Source of the DNA: a bacterium
GTDB lineage: Bacteria; Latescibacterota; UBA2968
Direction of reading: 5' to 3'
DNA: 16,948 nt
NCBI GenBank assembly: GCA_027296045.1
Contig: JAPUJS010000458.1
Span: 1 to 16,948 of the forward strand
The notes beneath the pieces were generated by a model. The model did no database searches, was not told where the DNA came from, and saw only the letters and a list, made by a program, of their open reading frames with translations. Positions within the stretch are counted from its first letter, which is position 1. Each line of letters begins with the position of its first letter. Shown here in pieces: positions 1 to 6,288 of this stretch. Position numbers and translations under genes: made by a program.

Positions 1-156
1 CCCGTCGATTCGCTCTCCTGAAAAGGCGAAAAACAATTCGCCCGGGTCCAACACCCGCGTATCCACACACCCGCCGGTCGGGAAAACACCTGACCCATCG
101 CCGACCAACTCCCCGCCCATCGCCTCCGCTGCTTCAGCAAGTGTCATCCCTTCCAT
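1..156 (-). CDS. murF: MurF, N-terminal 52 residues (runs off left edge)
   Basis: UDP-N-acetylmuramoyl-tripeptide--D-alanyl-D-alanine ligase adds D-Ala-D-Ala to the UDP-MurNAc-tripeptide in the cytoplasm, the last soluble step of peptidoglycan precursor synthesis. Only the N-terminal substrate-binding domain is in view. It shows the Mur signature DTRVLDPGELFFAFSGER at residues 32-49. The ATPase centre and the rest of the gene lie outside the window. The ATG at 154-156 is preceded by AGGAAGG (162-168) four bases upstream; a second in-frame ATG at 145-147 is possible but is spaced worse from that site. The gene starts 23 bp after the murE stop, so it is the next cistron of the dcw operon. The identity rests on the motif and the position after murE. 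Confidence 0.88.
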   Translation of the reverse strand, partial: MEGMTLAEAAEAMGGELVGDGSGVFPTGGCVDTRVLDPGELFFAFSGERIDG

Positions 157-179
157 AGAGCCTTCCTATAAGACGGGTT

Positions 180-1637
180 TCAACCCGCCCCAACCAACCC
201 TTCCAACACCTCTCCTGCCACTTCACGGTCGTCAAAATGGATGGTTTCCGTTCCTAAAATCTGATAATCTTCGTGTCCTTTCCCTGCAATCACCACCAAA
301 TCCCCACGTTCAGCCGCCCCAATTGCCATTGCAATCGCCTTTTTCCGGTCCACCTCCACACGGTGTGGTCCCGAAGCCACGCCCGGCAAAATATCCTGCA
401 CAATCGCCTCCGGATCTTCCGTCCGGGGGTTGTCCGACGTCACCACCGTCAAATCGGCCAGGTCGCCCGAAATGCGTCCCATCTCAGGCCGTTTGCCCCG
501 ATCTCGGTCTCCGCCACAACCAAAGGCACAAATCAATCGACCGCTTGTCAACGGCCGGGCTGCCTTTAAGACATTTTTCAACCCATCGGGCGTGTGCGCA
601 TAATCCACCACCACCCCAAAATCCTGCCCCCGATCCACCCGTTCAAACCGCCCGGGAACTTGCACTTCCCGAATGGCCTCCAAAATCGTTTCAGGTGCCA
701 CACCCATGGCCAGACCCGTCCCCACTGCCGCCGTCGCATTCCACTGTTGAAAGGTTCCCAAAAGCGACAGGTTCACCGTCATCTGACCAACCGGCGTGTC
801 CAACACAATTCGGGTGCCTTGCCAGTCCGAACGACCTTCCAAAATACGCACATCCATACCGTCCGAACGACCAAACCGAACCACCTGCGCCCGACACCGG
901 GCAAGCAGGGCTTCCACGGCAGGATCATCGCCGTTTACCACAGCAAACGCTTCCGAATCCAGGTTGTCAAAGAGCAAGGCCTTTGCGGCCAAATAGGCTG
1001 CTTCCGTCTTATGAAAGTCCAGATGGTCCCGAGTCAGATTGGTAAAAACTGCCGTCCCATACGAAATCCCATATACCCGGTCCAGCGCCATCCCATGGGA
1101 GGTCGCCTCCATCACCACCGACCGACACCCGTTCCCTACCATCTCTCGAAACATCCGCTGCAATTCGTGTGCTTCTGGCGTGGAATTGCTCGAAGGGGTT
1201 GCCTCTCCACCCGTCACATATTCCACCGTGCTGATCAACCCCGGCGCTTCCCCTGCCGCCTCCAAAATTGCCCGGATCAAATAAACCGTCGAGGTTTTCC
1301 CATTTGTGCCCGTCACACCCACCATACAAAGCGAAGCGCACGGATGGTCGTAAAACCCTCTTGCCAGTATGGCGAGCGCCCGCCTGACCGAAGGCACCTG
1401 CACGGCGGCAATCCCCTGCGCGTCCACCGGTTCTTCCACCACAACCCCGACCGCACCGGCCTCGACTGCCTGGGGCACATAAGGATGTCGATCTGCCTCC
1501 TCACCCCCCCGAATCGCCACAAACAGATCGCCTGGTTTTACCTGCCGGGAATCCGTCGAAAGCCCCGTTACTTCCGGATTGCCTTCCTGAAGCACTTGAA
1601 ACTCGGGAAGTTCGGCAATCAACGTCTGCAACTGCAT
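180..1637 (-). CDS. murE: MurE, UDP-MurNAc-tripeptide synthetase (meso-diaminopimelate type)
   Basis: Cytoplasmic ATP-dependent ligase that adds the third residue to UDP-MurNAc-L-Ala-D-Glu. The 485 residues match the usual family length. The N-terminal domain has TDSRQVKPGDLFVAIRG (28-44). The central ATPase has the P-loop GVTGTNGKTS (107-116) and the lysine expected to be carbamylated in YLAAKALLFD (K219). The C-terminal domain has DNPRTEDP (402-409) and GKGHEDYQ (452-459). DNPR is the known marker for meso-diaminopimelate rather than lysine specificity, so an mDAP-type wall is inferred. The ATG at 1635-1637 is served by AGAAGG inside the end of ftsI, with only 7 bp between the genes. It ends in TGA. 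Confidence 0.96.
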   Translation of the reverse strand: MQLQTLIAELPEFQVLQEGNPEVTGLSTDSRQVKPGDLFVAIRGGEEADRHPYVPQAVEAGAVGVVVEEPVDAQGIAAVQVPSVRRALAILARGFYDHPCASLCMVGVTGTNGKTSTVYLIRAILEAAGEAPGLISTVEYVTGGEATPSSNSTPEAHELQRMFREMVGNGCRSVVMEATSHGMALDRVYGISYGTAVFTNLTRDHLDFHKTEAAYLAAKALLFDNLDSEAFAVVNGDDPAVEALLARCRAQVVRFGRSDGMDVRILEGRSDWQGTRIVLDTPVGQMTVNLSLLGTFQQWNATAAVGTGLAMGVAPETILEAIREVQVPGRFERVDRGQDFGVVVDYAHTPDGLKNVLKAARPLTSGRLICAFGCGGDRDRGKRPEMGRISGDLADLTVVTSDNPRTEDPEAIVQDILPGVASGPHRVEVDRKKAIAMAIGAAERGDLVVIAGKGHEDYQILGTETIHFDDREVAGEVLEGLVGAG

Positions 1638-1644
1638 AAGACCG

Positions 1645-3705
1645 TTAACCTTCTTGTTTGCAGACCACCCGGCAAACCGTTCCCTGACGGGCCATTTCGC
1701 CCGGTTCCGGAACCTGCCCGATAACCCGACCGCTTCCGGAGATTTCCACCCGAAGTCCCGCTGTGGTCAACCGATACACCGCCTGACGCAAACCCACCCC
1801 GCGAACATCCGGTACTGATATTGGGCCTTGTCGGGGCTGGCCTCTGTGGGTCGTATAAAGCAGCGCCTCCTGTCGATCTGCCTGGAAGACCTGCCCCACC
1901 ACCCGATCCCCGGCCCCTTCAAATCGATGCGCAATCCCCAGTCTCTCCAGCACCCGGCCCGCCGACGCCCGGGTCAAACCGGAAAGGGAAGCCAGAGGTC
2001 CCTGAGCCGGTTCGGGATCAACAGCTAATTCGACCGAGCGATGCCGCAAAGACGTTTTGCGCAATCCCAGAATACGCTGCATAATCCGGCGAAAAACCGG
2101 AGCGGCAACCCGACTGGCCCAGCGTGTCTTCTGCGGGCTATCCACGGCCACAAGGCAGAGCAATTCGGGTCGTTCGACCGGCAGAAATCCCACAAAGGAA
2201 GAAACATATCGATCTGGATCGTACCCCGGATACCCCTCTTTCACCTGCTGGGCCGTGCCGGTTTTCCCGGCCACCCGAAAACCCGGCACCCGTGCATTTG
2301 ACCCGGTCCCCCGAACGACCACCCCTTCCAAAATCGAGGTCAACATCCGGGCCCCTTTCGGCGACATCACCCGCCGAATTCGCCTGGCAGATCCGACCGA
2401 AAAAAGACTATCTTGGCGCTGGGCCTTCAAGAAAATCTGAGGGGCCATCAGCATACCACCGTTGGCAATCGCCGCATAGGCCGATGCCACATGAAGGGCG
2501 GTCACCCCGATTTCCTGTCCAATTGAAATGGTTTCCAAAGAGCGTTTGGACCACCGGGAAGGGTGCTTGAGATCCACACCTACTTCTCCGGGTAAACCAG
2601 ACCGGGTTCGATCTCCAAACCCAAATAGCTTGATCATTCGATAAAGCCCCGCCGCACCCAGAGCCCGCGCAATTTTGATGGTTCCAATATTGCTCGACTC
2701 CTCCAACACCTCCTGCACCGTGAGCCACCCACTCGCATGCGTGTCCCGGATCACCCCACCGGCCACTTTCAATTCCCCATGTTCACAAAAAACCGAATCT
2801 TCAGGACTATAGAGGCCCGCTTCCAGAGCCCCCGCTACGGCCACCACCTTGAACGTAGAGCCCGGTTCAAACCGATCGGTCACAGCCCGATTGCGACGCA
2901 CCCCAGGGGCAACCCGGGAAAAGGCGTTGGCATCAAACAGTGGCACATTGGCCATTGCCAGGATCTCCCCCGTAGATGGGTCCATCACAATGGCAATCCC
3001 GCTGTCGGCCTCAAAATCTGCCACACCCCGTGCCAGTTCCTCTTCGGCGATCGATTGATAATCTGCATCCAGCGTGAGAACCAGATCACTGCCGTCTTCG
3101 GGCAGCTGCCGGATCGCGCCCAGAGCACTCAGCGTGTGGCCTCGAGCGTCTACCCGGGAAGACATTTCGCCCGACCGCCCCCGCAACAAGGGTTCAAACG
3201 CCCGCTCAATTCCCTCAATTCCCACATTGTCGGGATCGGTATATCCCAACACCTGGGCGGCCAGCGACCCCATCGGGTAGCGACGCCCCATTTCCACAAT
3301 CCGTCCCACACCTTCGGGCAATTCCGCCTCTGACGGACCGTCCACCATCTGACGGGCAAGCCACACAAAGGGTCGCGTTTTCCGCAATCGGCTCAAAATG
3401 GCCGATTCGTCGCCGCCGGCCCGACGGGAAAACCGTACGGCAATCGCCCGCAGGCTATCCAACTCAGATACATTGTTGACAAAGAACGATTGGGTTTCCA
3501 GATTAGTCGCCAGCACCCGACCGTGCCGGTCCAAAATCCGTCCCCGATTGGCCTTCAGTTCGGTATGCTTGACATGCTGACTTCGCGCCAGATTTGTATA
3601 GGTCTCTCTCGCCCAAATCTGTAAAAAAACCAGCCGGAAGACCAGCAGGACGGCAAACCCCAGTCCCAAAAGGGACACCGCTTTCAACCGCTTGGTGGGT
3701 TGCAC
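1645..3705 (-). CDS. ftsI: FtsI/PBP3-like class B transpeptidase with two PASTA domains
   Basis: Septal peptidoglycan transpeptidase, anchored in the inner membrane with a periplasmic catalytic domain. One transmembrane helix spans about residues 10-30. The N-terminal pedestal begins at KANRGRILDRHGRVLA (51-66). The penicillin-binding domain has all three catalytic motifs: S283-T-F-K286, SSN (337-339) and KTG (481-483). Two C-terminal PASTA repeats follow (about 570-625 and 628-684, the second starting SVPDVRGVGLRQAVYRL). This makes the 686-residue protein longer than E. coli FtsI, which has none. The start is GTG (3703-3705), supported by AAAGGTG about ten bases upstream. It lies one base after the ftsL stop (TGA-C-GTG), which suggests translational coupling. 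The neighbours ftsL and murE fit the dcw role. Confidence 0.96.
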   Translation of the reverse strand: MQPTKRLKAVSLLGLGFAVLLVFRLVFLQIWARETYTNLARSQHVKHTELKANRGRILDRHGRVLATNLETQSFFVNNVSELDSLRAIAVRFSRRAGGDESAILSRLRKTRPFVWLARQMVDGPSEAELPEGVGRIVEMGRRYPMGSLAAQVLGYTDPDNVGIEGIERAFEPLLRGRSGEMSSRVDARGHTLSALGAIRQLPEDGSDLVLTLDADYQSIAEEELARGVADFEADSGIAIVMDPSTGEILAMANVPLFDANAFSRVAPGVRRNRAVTDRFEPGSTFKVVAVAGALEAGLYSPEDSVFCEHGELKVAGGVIRDTHASGWLTVQEVLEESSNIGTIKIARALGAAGLYRMIKLFGFGDRTRSGLPGEVGVDLKHPSRWSKRSLETISIGQEIGVTALHVASAYAAIANGGMLMAPQIFLKAQRQDSLFSVGSARRIRRVMSPKGARMLTSILEGVVVRGTGSNARVPGFRVAGKTGTAQQVKEGYPGYDPDRYVSSFVGFLPVERPELLCLVAVDSPQKTRWASRVAAPVFRRIMQRILGLRKTSLRHRSVELAVDPEPAQGPLASLSGLTRASAGRVLERLGIAHRFEGAGDRVVGQVFQADRQEALLYTTHRGQPRQGPISVPDVRGVGLRQAVYRLTTAGLRVEISGSGRVIGQVPEPGEMARQGTVCRVVCKQEG

Positions 3706-3706
3706 G

Positions 3707-4033
3707 TCAATTCACACCTTTTGTTCCAGGCTGAGGTTCCAGATACAAATTGCGCGGAGGCCCCTCGGGAAACCCCATGCCGAGTTTTTGAACGGCAATT
3801 TCCCGAATCCGATTGCTGTGTTTCAGCCCCGCAAGACGGGCTTTTAAATGCGACTGCTGCTGAATCAGCGCTTTCCGTTCGGCCCGCAACCGGCCCAGTT
3901 CCTGCCCCTGGGCCATGGTATTTACATGACCCCATACATACACCAATAACCCGCCCACCAGCAAGACCACTGCCAGAATATACATCCCATAAGAGCCTGC
4001 GGTTGCATCTGTGGATCGGTAGGGTTCCAACAA
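3707..4033 (-). CDS. ftsL: FtsL-like divisome protein
   Basis: Small bitopic protein of about 108 residues in the position where dcw clusters encode FtsL. It has a short N-terminal cytoplasmic part, one transmembrane helix at about 16-37 (ILAVVLLVGGLLVYVW), then a heptad-like coiled coil at about 40-75 (GRLRAERKALIQQQSHLKAR). Known FtsL proteins pair with FtsB/DivIC and recruit FtsW/FtsI; the sequence is poorly conserved, so the call rests on topology and synteny. There is no ATG: two consecutive TTG codons (4031-4033 and 4028-4030) follow the GAGGT that overlaps the rsmH stop. The second has better spacing (about 7 bases). Only 7 bp separate it from rsmH, and its TGA almost abuts the ftsI GTG. 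Confidence 0.82.
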   Translation of the reverse strand: MLEPYRSTDATAGSYGMYILAVVLLVGGLLVYVWGHVNTMAQGQELGRLRAERKALIQQQSHLKARLAGLKHSNRIREIAVQKLGMGFPEGPPRNLYLEPQPGTKGVN

Positions 4034-4040
4034 CCAAACC

Positions 4041-5018
4041 TCACGAATTCAAAAGGGCCTCGCAGACCCAGCGTTGAACACCCCCCTCCAACCGCTCCGC
4101 CACCCGCAAGGTCGCGCTTCGCGCCCTCGGGTTCTCATTCACTTCCGACGCGCCTGCACGAACGCGGGTCAACACCCTCGCCATTGCCACCCGCTCACAC
4201 GCACAAATCGGGAAATCCGTCGGTCCAATACATTCCTGAGACGCATCCCGAAAAACCTGCTTCACCACTCGATCTTCCAGCGAATGGTAAGAAAGCACCC
4301 CAATCCGCCCACCGGGTTTCAACACCTCAACCGCCCCCTGGAGGGCATCCTGCAGAGGCTCTAACTCCCCATTCACCTCAATTCGGATGGCCTGAAAGAT
4401 CCGGGCCAGCGTCTTCTGAACCATCCTCCCACGCACCTGTCTGGCAACCAGATTCGCCAATTCCAGGGTCCGCCGCAACGGCTTCTCTTCTCGAGCCCTA
4501 CAGATCGCCCGGGCAATTCGAACCGACGCCCGTTCTTCCCCATAGGTCCTGAAAATTCGAATCAAATGCTCCAGCGATTCCGAATTCACCACATCCTGTG
4601 CCGACCGTGCAGCATCGGGGCCCATTCGCATATCCAGCGGCCCGTCCTGCGAAAAACTGAACCCCCGTTCCGACGCATCGATTTGATGGGAGGAAACCCC
4701 CAGATCAAACAGCACCCCGGAAACCCCGGAAACCCCCTGCGTTGCCAGAATCGCCTTTAAATCCCAGAAGCATCCCTGCACCACCCTTGCCCGGCCTCCA
4801 AACCGCTTCAGACGCCTGGAGGCCGCTTCCACGGCCTCCGGATCCCGATCTATCCCAATCCATCTTCCCGCATCACCCAACTCTTCCAGCATGATTTCCG
4901 CATGCCCCCCGCCCCCTACCGTGGCGTCCACATACACGCCGGAAGGGTCTGTAATAAGCCATCGGGACACGTCCGGCCCCAGAACAGGCGTATGAAAATC
5001 TGGGGCCTTATTGATCAT
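4041..5018 (-). CDS. rsmH: RsmH (MraW), 16S rRNA N4-methylcytidine-1402 methyltransferase
   Basis: S-adenosylmethionine-dependent enzyme that methylates N4 of C1402 in the decoding centre of 16S rRNA. The 325 residues match the family length. Motifs in order: SAM-binding VDATVGGGGHA (30-40), acidic ribose-binding GIDRDP (55-60), DLGVSSHQID (105-114), DGPLDMRM (126-133), IRIEVNGEL (211-219), SYHSLEDRVVK (243-253) and the C-terminal NPRARSATLR (296-305). The ATG at 5016-5018 follows an AT-rich leader with no Shine-Dalgarno match. The 87-bp gap to mraZ is the largest inside this operon and contains palindromes (see separate entries). It ends in TGA. Second position of the dcw operon, as in many bacteria. 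Confidence 0.96.
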   Translation of the reverse strand: MINKAPDFHTPVLGPDVSRWLITDPSGVYVDATVGGGGHAEIMLEELGDAGRWIGIDRDPEAVEAASRRLKRFGGRARVVQGCFWDLKAILATQGVSGVSGVLFDLGVSSHQIDASERGFSFSQDGPLDMRMGPDAARSAQDVVNSESLEHLIRIFRTYGEERASVRIARAICRAREEKPLRRTLELANLVARQVRGRMVQKTLARIFQAIRIEVNGELEPLQDALQGAVEVLKPGGRIGVLSYHSLEDRVVKQVFRDASQECIGPTDFPICACERVAMARVLTRVRAGASEVNENPRARSATLRVAERLEGGVQRWVCEALLNS

Positions 5019-5048
5019 ATTTAATTGATATTTAAATTGTTATGATCT

Positions 5049-5096
5049 ATTCGGAATATTTATTCGGAATATTTATTCCATATATTGGAATATTCC
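5049..5096. repeat. Tandem 13-bp repeat and GGAATA/TATTCC palindromes between mraZ and rsmH
   Basis: Read on the plus strand, ATTCGGAATATTT occurs twice in direct succession (5049-5061, 5062-5074) and a third copy begins at 5075. The same bases form GGAATA-TT-TATTCC (5066-5079), an imperfect copy starting at 5053, and a perfect palindrome GGAATATTCC (5087-5096). The stretch is much richer in A and T than the flanking genes. It may be an operator, an RNA hairpin modulating rsmH expression, or a slippage repeat. No T-run typical of a terminator follows on the minus strand. Confidence 0.7.
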
Positions 5097-5105
5097 TTAG
5101 CCCAC

Positions 5106-5624
5106 TCAGAACATATCCAGATCTTCTGCAACCGCATTCAGATCCACATCTTTCTGAGCCTCTAAATACCGCTCCGGATTCCAGATCTCGATCCGATCAA
5201 TCATCCCCACCATCATGGCCCGATCCACAATTTGTGCGATATCACGATGGGTCCTTGGCAACAAAATCCGCCCCTGCCGGTCCAACTGCGCTTCTATAGC
5301 ACTCCCAACCAAAGCACGGACATATTGTCGATTTTGACGCCTATTCCCTCCCAATTCAAGCAGTCTTTGAATAACTGTGTCCCAGCCCAATGGATCAAAC
5401 GCCTCCAAACATCCATCCACACCCTGTGTTACCACAAATGTATTCATCCCAGGAGGCATCGCCCGACGAAAGGCTACAGGAACAATCAACCGGCCCTTCG
5501 GATCCACCGGAATATCACCGGAGTTGCCCATAAACTGTGAGGGGGTCCCCGCCTTGCTAGACAGACGCTGGGCCCAACCTGCTTGTTCTGAAACACCTCT
5601 TTCGATTCTGGTATCCGATATCAT
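5106..5624 (-). CDS. mraZ: MraZ, dcw-operon transcriptional regulator
   Basis: DNA-binding protein with two SpoVT/AbrB-like half-domains, each marked by a DxxGR motif: VDPKGRLIVPVAFR and LDRQGRILLPRTHR. Known MraZ proteins form oligomeric rings, bind repeats upstream of their own gene and usually repress the dcw operon. Here a matching repeat array lies just upstream (5661-5700). The start is uncertain. The ATG at 5622-5624 gives 172 residues, about 30 longer than usual. The ATG at 5529-5531 gives 141 residues but cuts off the Phe before the Gly that corresponds to the conserved MFxG start, and has no ribosome-binding site. I therefore prefer 5624, which also lacks a Shine-Dalgarno match. It ends in TGA. 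Confidence 0.9.
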   Translation of the reverse strand: MISDTRIERGVSEQAGWAQRLSSKAGTPSQFMGNSGDIPVDPKGRLIVPVAFRRAMPPGMNTFVVTQGVDGCLEAFDPLGWDTVIQRLLELGGNRRQNRQYVRALVGSAIEAQLDRQGRILLPRTHRDIAQIVDRAMMVGMIDRIEIWNPERYLEAQKDVDLNAVAEDLDMF

Positions 5625-5660
5625 GTGTAATTTATTGTTTTTATTATATTTACTTAAATA

Positions 5661-5700
5661 TGGCCCAAATCCCCACTTTCCACCACTTTGCACCACCAAA
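5661..5700 (-). promoter_or_regulatory. Putative MraZ operator: four 10-bp repeats
   Basis: On the minus strand four consecutive decamers read TTTGGTGGTG, CAAAGTGGTG, GAAAGTGGGG and ATTTGGGCCA. The middle two share AAAGTGG and all carry a TGG or TGGG core once per helical turn. MraZ boxes described in other bacteria are short repeats of AAAGTG(T/G) or TGGG spaced about 10 bp upstream of mraZ. The array lies over the predicted transcription start, a position suited to autorepression. Confidence 0.65.
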
Positions 5701-5726
5701 ATAGGACTTCAAAACCTTAAAGTCAA
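5698..5726 (-). promoter_or_regulatory. Sigma70-type promoter of the dcw operon
   Basis: Read on the minus strand, TTGACT (5721-5726) and TATTTT (5698-5703) are separated by exactly 17 bases. The -35 is within CGCTTGACTT, the same ten bases as at the uppS promoter. Transcription would start near 5691, inside the putative MraZ box array, giving a leader of about 67 nt to the preferred mraZ start. A TATAAT at 5643-5648 without a good -35 could be a weaker second promoter. Confidence 0.65.
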
Positions 5727-5809
5727 GCGGTTTTTTTCTTATCTTTAAGAAAAACAATGGGCAGTGCCCCTTTGAGCACATGGTCTCAAAAGAGATTTTG
5801 AATCCCACC

Positions 5810-5836
5810 TTGACCCCAACGTGTAAGCGCTGTAAT
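5810..5836 (+). promoter_or_regulatory. Possible promoter of the lipoprotein gene
   Basis: TTGACC (5810-5815) and TGTAAT (5831-5836) each resemble sigma70 hexamers, but the 15-base spacer is shorter than ideal. A start near 5843 would leave a leader of about 24 nt to the TTG at 5867. An AT-only hairpin lies upstream (TTTTTCTTA at 5733-5741 against TAAGAAAAA at 5746-5754), between this site and the divergent mraZ promoter. Confidence 0.3.
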
Positions 5837-5866
5837 TTTGTAAAAACCCCAAAAGAAAGGCCTTTT

Positions 5867-6217
5867 TTGAAGCGTCCGACTCTGACCCTCTTCAGTCTCC
5901 TCCTGTTGCTTCACTGTGCCAACCCGGAGCAACCCCAGCGTTCGGAACTCACCGATGACCGTTTTGCCGATCTATTTATCGAGGTCTATTACCTCCACCA
6001 GCGCCACACCGAAAACCCCGACAGCCTGTCTGCCCGGAAGCAGAAAATCTATCGGCACTACGAAGTCACCGCCCAGGACCTACAAAGCTTCATAGATACC
6101 AAACAAACCCCCGAGTCCTGGCAACCGGTCCTCCTGAGAATTCAGGAGAAACTCGGTGAGGAAATAGAGGTCAAACCCGGCTCCTGGATCCAAACCGAAA
6201 TGCCTGGCATAAAATAA
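5867..6217 (+). CDS. Small lipoprotein, DUF4296-like
   Basis: Predicted 116-residue lipoprotein. From the TTG at 5867-5869 it begins MKRPTLTLFSLLLLLHC: a basic start, a leucine-rich core and a lipobox-like LLHC with the cysteine at position 17. His before the Cys is unusual, since Gly, Ala or Ser is normal there. The TTG is preceded by GAAAGG six bases upstream. An in-frame ATG at 5780 exists, but the extra 29 residues would bury the signal peptide. The mature part is mostly helical and charged (FADLFIEVYYLHQRH, then KIYRHYEVTAQDLQSFIDTK). That layout resembles DUF4296 lipoproteins (a helix, then a kxygvt..df-type motif); this is recognition from memory and is tentative. No function is known. 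It is the only gene of its unit and ends four bases before the terminator. Confidence 0.72.
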   Translation: MKRPTLTLFSLLLLLHCANPEQPQRSELTDDRFADLFIEVYYLHQRHTENPDSLSARKQKIYRHYEVTAQDLQSFIDTKQTPESWQPVLLRIQEKLGEEIEVKPGSWIQTEMPGIK

Positions 6218-6220
6218 AAA

Positions 6221-6258
6221 GCCCCGGTGCGAACCGCACCGGGGCATCTTCTTTTTGA
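6221..6258. terminator. Bidirectional rho-independent terminator
   Basis: GCCCCGGTGCG (6221-6231) pairs perfectly with CGCACCGGGGC (6235-6245) around a three-base loop. On the plus strand it is followed by ATCTTCTTTTT, serving the lipoprotein gene that stops at 6217. On the minus strand it is followed by TTTTTATTTT (6220-6211), serving rseP and its operon. A second, weaker inverted repeat, TGACGGAA/TTCCGTCA (6256-6263 and 6277-6284), lies between the stem and the rseP stop. Confidence 0.93.
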
Positions 6259-6288
6259 CGGAAGGGTCAAACAAAATTCCGTCAACTC

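Noticed and set aside
323..1724. Long plus-strand frames opposite murE (and similar ones opposite ftsI, dxr, cdsA and rseP)
   Set aside because: They are rich in Pro, His and Arg, as expected of antisense shadows of GC-rich genes, and lie fully within convincingly identified genes.
5780..5866. Upstream ATG extension of the lipoprotein gene
   Set aside because: It would place 29 hydrophilic residues before the signal peptide; the TTG at 5867 has a ribosome-binding site and yields a normal lipoprotein leader.
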